Part shown: piece after piece, positions 11,701 through 21,334 of the stretch
Layout of the letters: every line of letters begins with the position of its first letter
How positions within the stretch are numbered: position 1 is the first letter of the stretch
From: Xylona heveae TC161
Taxonomy: Eukaryota > Ascomycota > Xylonomycetes > Xylonales > Xylonaceae
NCBI RefSeq assembly: GCF_001619985.1
Contig: NW_017264195.1
Coordinates: 248,001 to 312,000, forward strand
Reading direction: 5' to 3'
Length of the DNA stretch: 64,000 nucleotides
Made by a program: the position numbers and the translations under genes
The notes under the pieces: model-generated
What the model was told of the DNA's origin: nothing
Database searches by the model: none
The model's input: the letters and a program-made list of their open reading frames with translations, nothing else

Positions 11701-12923
11701 ATGGCACCCCCAACGGTTGCCCATTCCGTCTTTCCAGTAACGAAAATGTCGGATACCTTGGCCAATCGCGCACCCGTTTGTGTGCAGGCACGCTGCGTAC
11801 CCTCTGACACGTTTCCAAACAGATAGCGCTTGCTGTCAAAATGAATCATAACAGTAGTGCCAGGTGTGTCCCCTGTCGGGGTCGTGATGAATTGAACGTA
11901 GTTTCTCATTTTCCTCCGTGTCACTTGCGAGCGGTAGCCACTAGATTCTCTTGTGCGTAAGGACGGTGGACTGTGGACAGAATCTTTGAAAACGGCAAAG
12001 ATTCTACGCCGTGCGGCCTGGCGAATGTGTGTGAACCGGATGTTTGAGCGGCGAGTACCGATAGCTTTGGCAACGGCAGGTGAGAGTTTCAAAGTTCCCT
12101 GGCGGTGCTTTCGTGGGCGACCTCCAATCCCAAAACCGTATCCACTTGTCCGCGGCAAATTGCTGTGTTGCTGACCAATGGGTTTAGGACCTTTTCTTTG
12201 CAGGTTTGCCCGCTGAGAATTTCTTCTCCGCTGATCTTGTCTCCAATCTCCCTTGTTGTGGAGTCGCTGACCTTCTCTCCTCCCCGCGGATTCTGCGACT
12301 CCTTTCTTGCCTTCCTCTTCTGTATTTCTGATGTCACTCAGTCTCAGGCTCCCTGAGGCAGAAAATTGTCGAACAGATGCTATTCCACGGACACTGTTTA
12401 TCGGAGCAGCGGGATTCGCAGGTCCAGCCGCGTGATTCAGCCCCACTTCCAGCCCAAGTCCCTTCCAATAAAATGGAAATCTTTTTTTCACTCCGGAGTA
12501 TTGTGTTGCAACCCTCGCACTGGGCCTAGAGTGAGTGATAGGGACGGCTGACAAGGCCGATGAGGTCCAGAAGCTGCGGCGCAAACCTTGCAGTCCTCGG
12601 TGTCCCCGTAGGGAGAAGCTTAAGCAATTTAATGCTGCTGACACCGAAGAATTCAGAAAAACCGGCACCAAGCGTTGGGATGCCGCCAAAACTGAAGAGG
12701 TTGAGGATGCTTTTCCGAGGGCCGGAAGAGTAAGTCTACCTTGAGGTAGTCCAGGTAAGTAATCCGAAGCCAATTTGGCGGTGACTGTGTATCTCGGGAC
12801 AAAAAGTAGTTTGATCGTAATCGTATTCCCTCGTTCGTCCTTCCTATTGTTCCCAAATGTCCGGCCTTGCTCTTTGTAAGGAGCAGTCGCGGCGTTCGCG
12901 GCGAGGCGGTCACGTTCGTTCAA
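8788..12923 (-). CDS. trz1: tRNase Z, long form (tRNA 3'-processing endonuclease)
   Basis: Cuts the 3' trailer from precursor tRNAs. Two exons, 12923-9736 and 9670-8788, joined over a 65-nt intron (9671-9735, GTATGT...TAG); the join gives 1,356 codons in frame. The N-terminal half-domain starts near residue 339 with MRNYVQF and contains GTQRACTQTGARL. The catalytic half begins near residue 893 with LGTGSALPSKYRN. The zinc-binding SHLHADHHLGA is near residue 954, followed after the intron by FSYSGDARPS, LLHEATFDDEL and LTHFSQRY. The C-terminus is Lys/Glu-rich. The start is uncertain. The frame is open for 338 codons upstream of the usual start (ATG at 11909), and that extension is basic and Ser-rich with RRSFWTSSA and RQFSASG, which look like mitochondrial targeting and cleavage sequence. 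Long-form tRNase Z serves both nucleus and mitochondria in other eukaryotes, so two starts are plausible. Next gene upstream: a bZIP factor on the same strand. Confidence 0.93.
9671..9735 (-). other. Intron of tRNase Z
   Basis: Donor GTATGT and acceptor TAG on the minus strand. Splicing joins ...ENEEL to NAKFAAATG and restores the tRNase Z frame through NHCRGAKALVLSFPNGF. Reading through instead ends the protein about a dozen codons into the intron. Confidence 0.9.
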
Positions 12924-14092
12924 AAGTCTGGAATGATAGTTGCGGTCTTGTCCGATGCAAATACTTAAAGATGTGTATCGCTACAAATGGTATGAAATGC
13001 AAATTTAGTTGTCCATGCTTCTCAGAAAGAAAAGAGTAAAATTTCTGCTCTCGATTTGGCAGAGAACAGCGAGGTGTAGTCTAAAGACTTTCAAATCCTC
13101 ATCTCGATCTTGAAACTTTCAAGCTGCAACTTGAATTGAAACATTTACTTCCATCCCATTGTGGAATAGCGCGAGTCCTTGAGCTCGAGAGCCAGGCGAC
13201 CGGGAAAATGACTAAGTAATTTCATGTTGCCCCGCTGCTTTGCCCCGCCACATAACATATACGTTACCTTAGGCGCTCCGTAGACTAAGTAGAGCAGATG
13301 GACTTTTTAACGGGAATCACATAACTACGCACAACTTACAAAGCCTCTCAAAGAGAATACAGTATACGGTTATTCACATCTATTGATATACACAGTAGAG
13401 ATAAACGGAAATATCGCATTTCGTGTCCAGCACGAACAAGAATAATGATACAAGAGAAAAGAGAAGAATAGTCATCTGCTCGGAACTGCTACAATAAAGA
13501 CACCATTCTTTTCCGGTGCGCTCCAATTTCCTTTTGCGATACCAATTTCGGTCGCCTAAAAGCAGATAACCTCCCAGATATGAGGCAAAGCTCGTGTTAT
13601 GTGTAAATTCGATAAAAATAACCTTAAGTAGATCGGAAGCGGACATGCCGAGAAGCAGAAAGCAAGTTTCATCTCCGAACATAGCCAGACTGGCTATTAG
13701 ACATGAGTGACCCCCCAAGGATTTGAACACAATGAAATTCGTCAGGGGGGTTAGAGTGTGTAAAATAGGAATAGAGAAAAAAAAAAAAAAAAAGGAAAAA
13801 TTCCAAAAGAAGGTGCTGACAATCTTTTCCGGGCAATTAACCCACTCGAGATGACTGGTAAAGAAGAGTTGTGAAACTGAAGAGTGTGATAAAATGAAAC
13901 TCGGGGATAACCGCAATAAAGAGGTCTACCGCCGAGTGATGTTAACCCAAATGCTCGCCATTAGGCCTCTATAGTGATGTCGAAACGCCAAGGTGAAATT
14001 CAAAAGGAAAATGACCAAAGAAAAAAGTCCAGTCTAAGAACAAGGAATGTTGGAAATTGCTGAGAGATGAGGTTGTCCAAGATGCAAGGCAC
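12924..14092. other. Intergenic: tRNase Z promoter and bZIP 3' region
   Basis: Lies between the bZIP stop (14093) and the tRNase Z start (12923), both on the minus strand. It should hold the bZIP 3' untranslated region and the tRNase Z promoter. A 178-codon minus-strand frame (13380-13916) is T-rich, low-complexity and Phe/Leu-heavy, with no domain; I take it as chance. A run of 16 or more A on the plus strand sits near 13780. Confidence 0.5.
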
Positions 14093-16046
14093 TTAAAGAT
14101 GATTTGTGACTTGCTGAACGCGCTGGAAAGCGGCTTCCATACTTGAGCACATACGCTCAAATCGTATCATTGCCGCAGTACTGTCAGCGGCCTCGATCTC
14201 GGCTTCGGGGGCCACCACCAGCTCAAACTTAGCAGCTGGTTTGTCAGAGTTGATGACAGGAGAGGAAGGCGACACGACCGCCTCGGCCGGAGATTCCTCT
14301 TGGGGAGCAGGGGCATCGACGTAAAGTGCGAAGCAAGGGTCGGATGCGTCGAGTTCGACTTGCTCAGAAGACTCAACAGACTCGACCTCGTCAGCCTCAT
14401 CCTCGGGGAGGGGAATGCGCTCAATGACTGGGAAGTCATCCTTGGACTCGCCACTCAAAAGCTGAGCCAATGGAGATGAAGAGCCCTTGCCAGAAAGAAT
14501 TCCAGTGTCAAGCTCCTCAATGGCAGGTCCCTCAGGAAGCTCGAGGACAGAGAAGACTTGAGGCTGGTTGGGAGCCCAACCCATTGCATCAGAAGTCCAG
14601 GCATGGTTTGGGGTCATGTCAACCATGGGATAGTTCATGGCGTTGTCGGGAACCATGGGCATGCCAACCTGAGGGCCACTCTGGGGAGCCTGGGACTGCT
14701 GGGCAACGTTGACATGACCCAAGTTCTCCGGAGGAGGGGCGACAGTGCCATTGGCGACATTCTCAGAGCCAGGAGCTTGAGTAGGGGGTGCAACGCCATT
14801 GGCACTGAGGTCATTGAGAAAGTTGGAAAAGGCGGGCGACGACAAGAGCATACGGGTCAAGTCGGTGAGGCGAGTGTTTTCGGCCCGGAGGGCGGCATTC
14901 TGAGCGCGAAGATCATTGGATTCGTTGGTACGCGCAGCCACCTCACCTTCTAGTTGGCCAATGTATTCTAATAAATCATTAGTATCGAGGACAATTGATG
15001 CCGTTTGCACAAGAGGCGATGAGAAAATACGAACCCTTTCTTCTGGAACGGAAGGCACGAGCGGAAACCTTGTTGCGAAGCTGGCGACGCTCCTTGCTGC
15101 TCAACTTCTTACCCTCCTCACTCGCCAAGAGTCTCTCGTCTTCGTCCATCTCTTCTTCCTCCTTGCGAGCGCGAGAGATGGTAGCGTGGAGAGAGGAGGC
15201 GGAAGGCGTAGCTCCGTCATCTTCCGAGGAAGCGACACTGCTGTGACGCATCGAGTTCAAGAGTTGAGAAATCTTTTCGTCAACCAGAGCGTCATGGGCA
15301 TTGGCAGGAGTCCGGCTAGGACGGCCATGGACAGGAGGCTGGCCCATAGCAGCACGCTGCTGCTGCTGTCGCTGAATAGCCTTTTGCTGCTGTGCTTGCG
15401 CCTGCGCCTTGGCAATAGCAGCCTGCTGCTGGTGCATTCCAGGGTAGAGACGGCCAACGTTGCTCTGGGGCTGAGGAGCGACAGCTTCTGAACCAGCAGG
15501 GCCGTCTTCCTGGCCGCCAAGTAGATTCGGGTTCACAAACTCGTCATTTGACGGTACGGGGCGCTGGGGATAGTAGAGCATGCCAAGGTTGGCGTTGGGT
15601 GTCTCGAGTTCAAGGTCAATGTCGGATGCGGCGCTGAATGAGCCATGGTGCATGGGCATGGATCCAAAGTCGACAAACTCATTTTGAGAATCTAAGTTGA
15701 GGAAGCCGTCATTGGTTGGCAGACCCGAATTTCGGCCAAAGTGCATGTTCGTGGCCTGGTTAATGGCAATCGTGTCGGCTAGGGCTCCGACAGGAAGACC
15801 GGTCTGCTGCTTGTGCATGTCATATTGATGACTGGGACCAGAGAATATCTGAGGAGTATTGCTATGAGCCGCAACAGCGGTGATATCGGCTGCTGATTGC
15901 GAGCGGGACGAGGAAGGAGAAGTTGAAGGGGAGGGATAGACAATCTGGTCATAGTTGATATATCTGTCCATGTCGACCACGTCGAAGCAGGCTGCGTTGG
16001 GGGCAGGCGTGGCTCCTGCAGGCGAAGCAGCGGACGAGGTAGACAT
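14093..16046 (-). CDS. bZIP transcription factor, CREB/ATF-like
   Basis: DNA-binding regulator. Exons 16046-15035 and 14967-14093 join over a 67-nt intron (GTTCGT...TAG) to give 628 residues. The intron falls exactly between the basic region and the zipper. The basic region (about 313-338) contains RRQLRNKVSARAFRSRRK, with the bZIP N-x7-R signature. The zipper follows with EYIGQLEGEVAAR and heptad leucines to about residue 375. Before the bZIP are a Gln-rich stretch (about 205-235) and an acidic run (EEEEMDEDERLL). After it is a Pro/Gln/Ala-rich tail ending in an acidic, Glu-rich activation-like segment. The layout matches conserved filamentous-ascomycete bZIP proteins, but I cannot name the ortholog safely. 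It is not HacA: the intron is an ordinary GT-AG intron with no Ire1-type hairpin recognised. Confidence 0.9.
14968..15034 (-). other. Intron in bZIP gene, between basic region and zipper
   Basis: Minus-strand donor GTTCGT and acceptor TTATTAG. Splicing gives RSRRK-EYIGQLEGE. Retention would end the protein about 18 codons after the basic region, producing a factor without a dimerisation zipper. Confidence 0.88.
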
Positions 16047-18215
16047 GGTGACTGTCTCGAGTCGTGGGAAAAGGAGGATGTTGAGCCCTTTTTCTTGTTT
16101 TCAGTCCCTCGTGCCGGTGATGTCGATCGAGGCGCGCGGTTCAGGACCCGCTCAAGGTTGGGTCAAATGATCTGCAAAACTGGGGTCGTCGACGTCGGGA
16201 GCGTAAGAGAGCGGAGGAAAGTCGGATTTCCTCAATATCGCTCAGATCGTGGATACGTATTCTTCTCGGTAGAAGGTGATTGATTTGGGTTCGAGAAACA
16301 GATGTTGTAGTTGAGTGGTGAGGTGATGAAAGATGAAGATTGTTGGTCAAGGGAAAGCAGAGAGGGTTGGAAGTGATTGACGAAAGGGGGGAGAATAGCG
16401 AAGGGGAAGACCAACAGGGCAACTTCTGGTGGAGAACGGGGACTTGTGGGAAGGAGGAGAGGCAGAGGGTACAGCGATAGACAGGCCTGTTGTGTGTGGT
16501 GGGTAAGGAAAGGGAAGAAGGCTGTGCTGCCAAGGCACGCAGCAGTCTCTACTGTACAGGCAGGCCAGGCAGGCACATCCATCACACACACACACACATC
16601 CACCACAGAGAAACTCTCGCACAAGGACCCCGAGGGCCGCGTGGCCCCTCCCCTGGCAATTCTGCTGACGATCAGGACATGATTGGCTGATGATCCTAGT
16701 TAGGTAAGCGATCTCGATGCACACAGAAAGGCAGGCACGACCCATACGTGCGCATTCATTGGCTCAAGTACCTCCGTCTCCACTTGGTCCACCATATCCG
16801 TCGTTTCAAGCGAGGTCCCCCCAGGTCCCCGGCGTCTCACTCCGCCGATCTTCCGTCTCACCCTCTCGATCCGAAGGACTGATACGGGCAAAGTGCCTCG
16901 GTTAATCAGGGCTCTGTTGCTGAGTTTTTCATTCCAGCGCGCAGAGAATTACAGGTGCTACCAAGGAACGCTGGTGGTCAAACGAAAGAAAAGAATTCAG
17001 CAGAAAAGCTATACAGTAAGTAGTAAAGGTAACACGTTACCGTACAGTTGGAGTATGGTGCAAGTTGGGAGAGCATCAGAGAGACCCACATCGCACTCAA
17101 TTTCTCCTCTCCTCAGCCCGCCAGAGAAAAGAGAATGCCCCCAAGTGAGTGCTAAAAGGGCTCCGTCGGGCGATCGTCGACCCGAGTACGAGGCCCGGCC
17201 TACCGTAATGCCTCTACCCGATCACTTTTGAACAGTGCAGCGCAAGTGTATCGCTGGAATAAAAACAATATTCATCATCAGAGATAATCGCTAGCTCAAG
17301 ACTCCATGTGTTGCATATTTTTTAAAATCATAAGCTGCATTCCCAAAATGGTAATTGCCAATACGTTTACTATATTGGTGGCATCACTAGAACCAATTGT
17401 TGGGAGAGGGGGCGAAAGAGATCGTTGTCAGAACGGAGTCAAGCCTGAGAAGGTTTTCGGAACGAGCATTGACCAGGGGAACGTTCCTGGGCTGCTAACC
17501 TATCGGAACAAGAAGCCGGGGGAACGCTAAGGTACGGGTCGAGAGACGATGGCAGGACTTCAACTTCTCACCCAATTTGCTTGGATTTGGTTGTTGGAAT
17601 GAAGTATTGCGCCGGTACCGCAGCCGTACCTGGACATCGACCAACCGTTCAACTTCTTCAAAGAGCCAATCTGACGTCGTGATCTACAACGAGCCCCTTT
17701 CACCCACGGATGGTACAAAGCATCGGTAGTAATTTTTAGCACAGGCAGTTAGACTTTTACATTTCAAAAAAGACCAAAGAGACCAAAAAAGGCCTCATGC
17801 AAAACTGCTATTGTAGAGGAGGGAAAAGTTTTTGTAAACAATCTTCCCCCCTTACTGTACCTCTTCATCCACACGGTGATGTGACACAGGGGTCGAAGTG
17901 TCCGCGGCATGCACGACAGGCGCCCCACTCCGTTGCTCCCAAAATACTGGGCGAGGCGCCGCCCGCGATATGTACCGGCAAGGGAAAGCGGCACACAGAG
18001 GGCAATACGAGTAGAGATGAAAATGCCGGGCACAAAATATTGGCCAGCATGGCCGGACTTGACAATCCCCTGGCTTCAACATACACACATACTTGTCGTG
18101 TTAATAGTCGGAACATAGAACATGTAGGCAGAATGTCCTGTTCACCTAAGAGCATTGTATCTGCAACCACTCGGCAGACGAGAGATGAACCACATGTTAC
18201 AGATCTCGGCAAAGC
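16047..18215. other. Intergenic: bZIP leader/promoter and PPR 3' region
   Basis: More than 2 kb with no supported gene. Three overlapping minus-strand frames of about 130 codons (16141-16533, 16232-16624, 16347-16745) sit just upstream of the bZIP start and could be upstream ORFs if the leader is long. A CA-repeat lies near 16584-16602. A perfect 10-bp palindrome, GGAACGTTCC, sits near 17480. The plus-strand 160-codon frame at 17797-18279 is Cys/His/Arg-mixed, overlaps the end of the PPR gene and has no domain. Confidence 0.5.
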
Positions 18216-20987
18216 TCAACTGTGGCTGGGTGCCAACGGGGCAGAGCTGACGACTCCAGGGTGGCTCTGCAATCCCTGACCAGCAGTCACAAACGGAATC
18301 GTGCCGTCTAATCGTAACGTCTGGACCAATTCCCAAAACTCAACTTCTCCTTTGAGCCCTCGAATACCATGCTTGAAACACCCATCCTCGCTTTCCACGT
18401 CTTCAATGACTCTCTTGATCATTTCCCACTCCTCATTGCGGATCAGGGCTCGCAACACCGCACTAAGGGCATTCCACCCAGGAACCTTTCCTTCGCTAGG
18501 CATTCGACCCAAAAATGCCATCATCTTGGAAGTCTGGCCAGTCCGCGCATAGCCTTCAATGAGTCGGTCACAGAAGATGAGGTCCACCACACCTCCTTCA
18601 AGCTTGATCCGTTCCCAGAGGCTATCAATAGCAACAAGATCCGGAGACTCCTGGTCAAAGTAATGCGTAAGAATGATAGTGTAAATGTGTGGCGAAGCCT
18701 TGATCTTTCGGCTTGCCATGTGATCAAGAACGGCTCGTGCAGCCGGTAAATTGAGGCATTGTTTGAGCAATCGATCGATCAGAATACCGTAGGAGTAGAC
18801 ATTCGCCTTGACACCGCTTGCCTCCATATCTCCTAGAATAGACGTGATCAAACTCTGCTGCTCCACCGGTGAGGAGGCGATGAACATATCATTCTGGAAA
18901 AGCCCATCAAGAAGGATGCTGAAGGTGGCCACATCTGGAAGAATTTGCTGAGCCTCCATGCAAGCGAGCAAAGTCCTAGCTTCCGCGTCCTGACCTTTGC
19001 GGACTGCTCGTCGAAGAAGCATGTTAAATGTGACAATGTCGTATTGGATATTGAAGGACTGCGCCCATAACAACACTTCTTTTGCCAATGCATCCTGTTC
19101 CTGGGCTACAAGAGGGCCCAGCGCAGCATTAACGGTTTCAATGGTTGGCTTGATAACACCCTCAATATCGATTGGGCTGGTAAGGAGATCAGAGGTCGAG
19201 GGACGGTCTCTTGTCAATCGTTGAGCCCGTTTGGTACACTCCAACCAGAGACGGCCCATTTCAAACAGTGCTTTGACGCCTGCTTCCTTCTTATTGCAGC
19301 GCATAAGCCCGCTCACTCTGGTTGTCCAACATTGAATGTCGGGCTTTACACCAGACAAAACCATTCTCTGCCATATTTGTTCTAATGATGCTGCATCGCG
19401 TGCTGCACGGCACCCTTCCATCATAGCATGCCATGCTAATATCGAGGGTGAGTGGCCTGCTGTAATCATTTCGTTCCAGACGTCGATTGCCCGGTCAGGC
19501 TGGCGTAAGCTCATGTAAGCAGAGAGAAATCGAGTATATATTGTGAGCGGGATTGCAGAATTCGAATGAAATTCCAATTTCACAGGCCTGTGCTGACTTG
19601 CGCTCCCTCCGTCAGAATGAATAGACCGGTTCGGGAAATCATTGTGGGCCGGGAAATGGTGTGGAATTTCATGCCAGAGCGAGTCGACCCGCACGATGTC
19701 GTTCCTTTCGGTCGCCCTTTTCAGCTGCCTCATGAAGAAAGTAATCTTGTGGTTGGTTTGATCTCCGTCTTCCGACCTCACACCGGATCTGTCAGCATGC
19801 CCGAGACTTGCATTCTTGGCAAGAAGCTGTAACGCAGCCTGCGGTGCCTCTATCGTCCTCTCGAGGACTTTTGCCACATACTCAGCGGAAACCCCTTTTG
19901 AAATGACAAAATCTTTCATGGAAGAAAAGTTCGGTTTTCCGTACGCCACGAGGTGACACATGAAGCGTAAAAACTCCCGAGATTCGGCGGTTTCCAGGGA
20001 CATATGCGAGAGTTGTCTTTGTTGCAAATCGAACGTGGCATATGCTGCAAATGCCAAGCTTGGTCCCACTTTACTTGAGCGTGATTGTGGTAAAAAGTAA
20101 AGGAATCGAGTAGAGAAGTCCCTTGAGAGTCCCGCCTTGAGAGCATGTAGTTGTTTATTGGTCGGAAAGAAGGCGTGATCGCGATTATTTGGCAGTGGCA
20201 TCTTCATTCCTTCGGCCCTGTCAATTGAAAAGAGGATATTCCAGACTTCGAATATATTCTGAAGCATAGATTCCCCCCTTCTTTCGGTCCTGTGTTCGGG
20301 ACCACATGCAATAGAATCTTCACAATGCCGTAACAATGACCAGAGTGTATCCGTCCATTCTTCCAGTCCAATTAATCGCAAATTGTGAAGCTCATATAAT
20401 GCCTGGGATGGAGAAGGAATCCCAGACAATTCTCTTTGTCCGGCAAAAGCCTCCACCGTTCGCTGAAGTAGCTGTTTGCAGATATCTCTCTCTTGGGAGC
20501 TGCCTTTGGGCCGCTTGAAAGGCTTTCGTGGCTTCGGCACGGTACCATTAGCATAATTTTCTCTTAATATCTGCCAGGAGTTTTGCACTGAACACTGAGG
20601 ATCAGAGAGGTTTTGTTGAAGCTTCTGGATTGGGATGGAGTTCGAGTATCGGATGTCCGATTGGGGGGTTTTCCTCTCAAAGTTTCGGTGAGAGCGACTG
20701 CTTTCTCCAGCCGAAGCTCTGAAGAGTGATTGGAGAGCCCCATCTGTTCTGTCTCTATATTCACGTCGTCGAGGATAGGTTGTTGGGCGAGTCAGTGGCA
20801 GGGATATCCGTTCAGGCAACTCCAGAGATGGCTCTTCAATTGCTGCAACTCGATCATTCTGGATTTTAGGTTGAGGTTGGTTCAGAGAGACGAATGACGC
20901 TCTCGAGGTAGACTTGATTGAATAATATCCTCGCGAAAAGCGATGGATTCGCGTTCGACAACGAGCGCAAATGAATGGGCCGCTCAT
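18216..20987 (-). CDS. Pentatricopeptide repeat protein, probably mitochondrial
   Basis: Single uninterrupted frame of 923 codons. PPR proteins bind organelle RNAs and control their processing, stability or translation. The N-terminus (MSGPFICARCRTRIHRFSRG...) is basic and lacks acidic residues early on, as mitochondrial presequences do. The C-terminal half is made of helix-turn-helix repeats: YTRFLSAYMSLRQPDRAIDVW, then LAWHAMMEGCRAARDAASLEQIW, VTFNMLLRRAVRKGQDAEARTL, ATFSILLDGLFQN, YSYGILIDRLLKQ, YTIILTHYFDQ and WNALSAVLRALIRNEEWEMI. These run from about residue 490 to 880. The first 480 residues are less clearly repeated. Yeast Pet309 and Neurospora CYA-5 are functional analogues to compare; I do not assign a specific RNA target. 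It is divergent from the phosphatase gene, with 347 bp between starts. Confidence 0.85.
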   Translation of the reverse strand: MSGPFICARCRTRIHRFSRGYYSIKSTSRASFVSLNQPQPKIQNDRVAAIEEPSLELPERISLPLTRPTTYPRRREYRDRTDGALQSLFRASAGESSRSHRNFERKTPQSDIRYSNSIPIQKLQQNLSDPQCSVQNSWQILRENYANGTVPKPRKPFKRPKGSSQERDICKQLLQRTVEAFAGQRELSGIPSPSQALYELHNLRLIGLEEWTDTLWSLLRHCEDSIACGPEHRTERRGESMLQNIFEVWNILFSIDRAEGMKMPLPNNRDHAFFPTNKQLHALKAGLSRDFSTRFLYFLPQSRSSKVGPSLAFAAYATFDLQQRQLSHMSLETAESREFLRFMCHLVAYGKPNFSSMKDFVISKGVSAEYVAKVLERTIEAPQAALQLLAKNASLGHADRSGVRSEDGDQTNHKITFFMRQLKRATERNDIVRVDSLWHEIPHHFPAHNDFPNRSIHSDGGSASQHRPVKLEFHSNSAIPLTIYTRFLSAYMSLRQPDRAIDVWNEMITAGHSPSILAWHAMMEGCRAARDAASLEQIWQRMVLSGVKPDIQCWTTRVSGLMRCNKKEAGVKALFEMGRLWLECTKRAQRLTRDRPSTSDLLTSPIDIEGVIKPTIETVNAALGPLVAQEQDALAKEVLLWAQSFNIQYDIVTFNMLLRRAVRKGQDAEARTLLACMEAQQILPDVATFSILLDGLFQNDMFIASSPVEQQSLITSILGDMEASGVKANVYSYGILIDRLLKQCLNLPAARAVLDHMASRKIKASPHIYTIILTHYFDQESPDLVAIDSLWERIKLEGGVVDLIFCDRLIEGYARTGQTSKMMAFLGRMPSEGKVPGWNALSAVLRALIRNEEWEMIKRVIEDVESEDGCFKHGIRGLKGEVEFWELVQTLRLDGTIPFVTAGQGLQSHPGVVSSAPLAPSHS

Positions 20988-21334
20988 GAGGGTTAATGCG
21001 GAGAATGCGGAGCGTCAACAAGAGCAATAATGGGGCGGTTGAGCTCGGGAATTGGCGATGATTTAACCCAACTTTTACCCAGCCCGGCTAGTTCCGCCCG
21101 CCCCACGTTGCGCTACTAGTAGACAAGTGAAGTCCAAATCTGGGGAACGGCAGGGACGGAAGCATAACACTCAATGCCGGATGAGGGGTCAAACGCTGGC
21201 AAAGAGATCACCCAATTCTGGCAATCCCTCCTTTTCTGTGACTTAGTAAAAAGAAATAATTTTCACGGTATCAATCATTTATTTCTGAGTCTAATGTTGC
21301 GCGGGCAAAACTTCCAAGGCCTACGATCTTTATC
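20988..21334. promoter_or_regulatory. Divergent promoter, PPR gene and histidine phosphatase
   Basis: 347 bp between two genes transcribed away from each other. It must hold both promoters and leaders. No TATA box stands out; the sequence includes a GC-rich part near 21090-21110 and an AT-rich part near 21245-21290. Shared control of the two genes is possible but not shown. Confidence 0.55.

Noticed and set aside
13380-13916. 178-codon minus-strand frame downstream of the bZIP gene
   Set aside because: Phe/Ser/Leu-rich, T-rich low complexity, no domain, lies in the bZIP 3' region.
14968-15034. Hac1-type unconventional intron in the bZIP gene
   Set aside because: Ordinary GT-AG ends and size, and no Ire1-type loop motif recognised.
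17797-18279. 160-codon plus-strand frame
   Set aside because: Overlaps the PPR gene antisense, odd composition, no domain or plausible exon partner.
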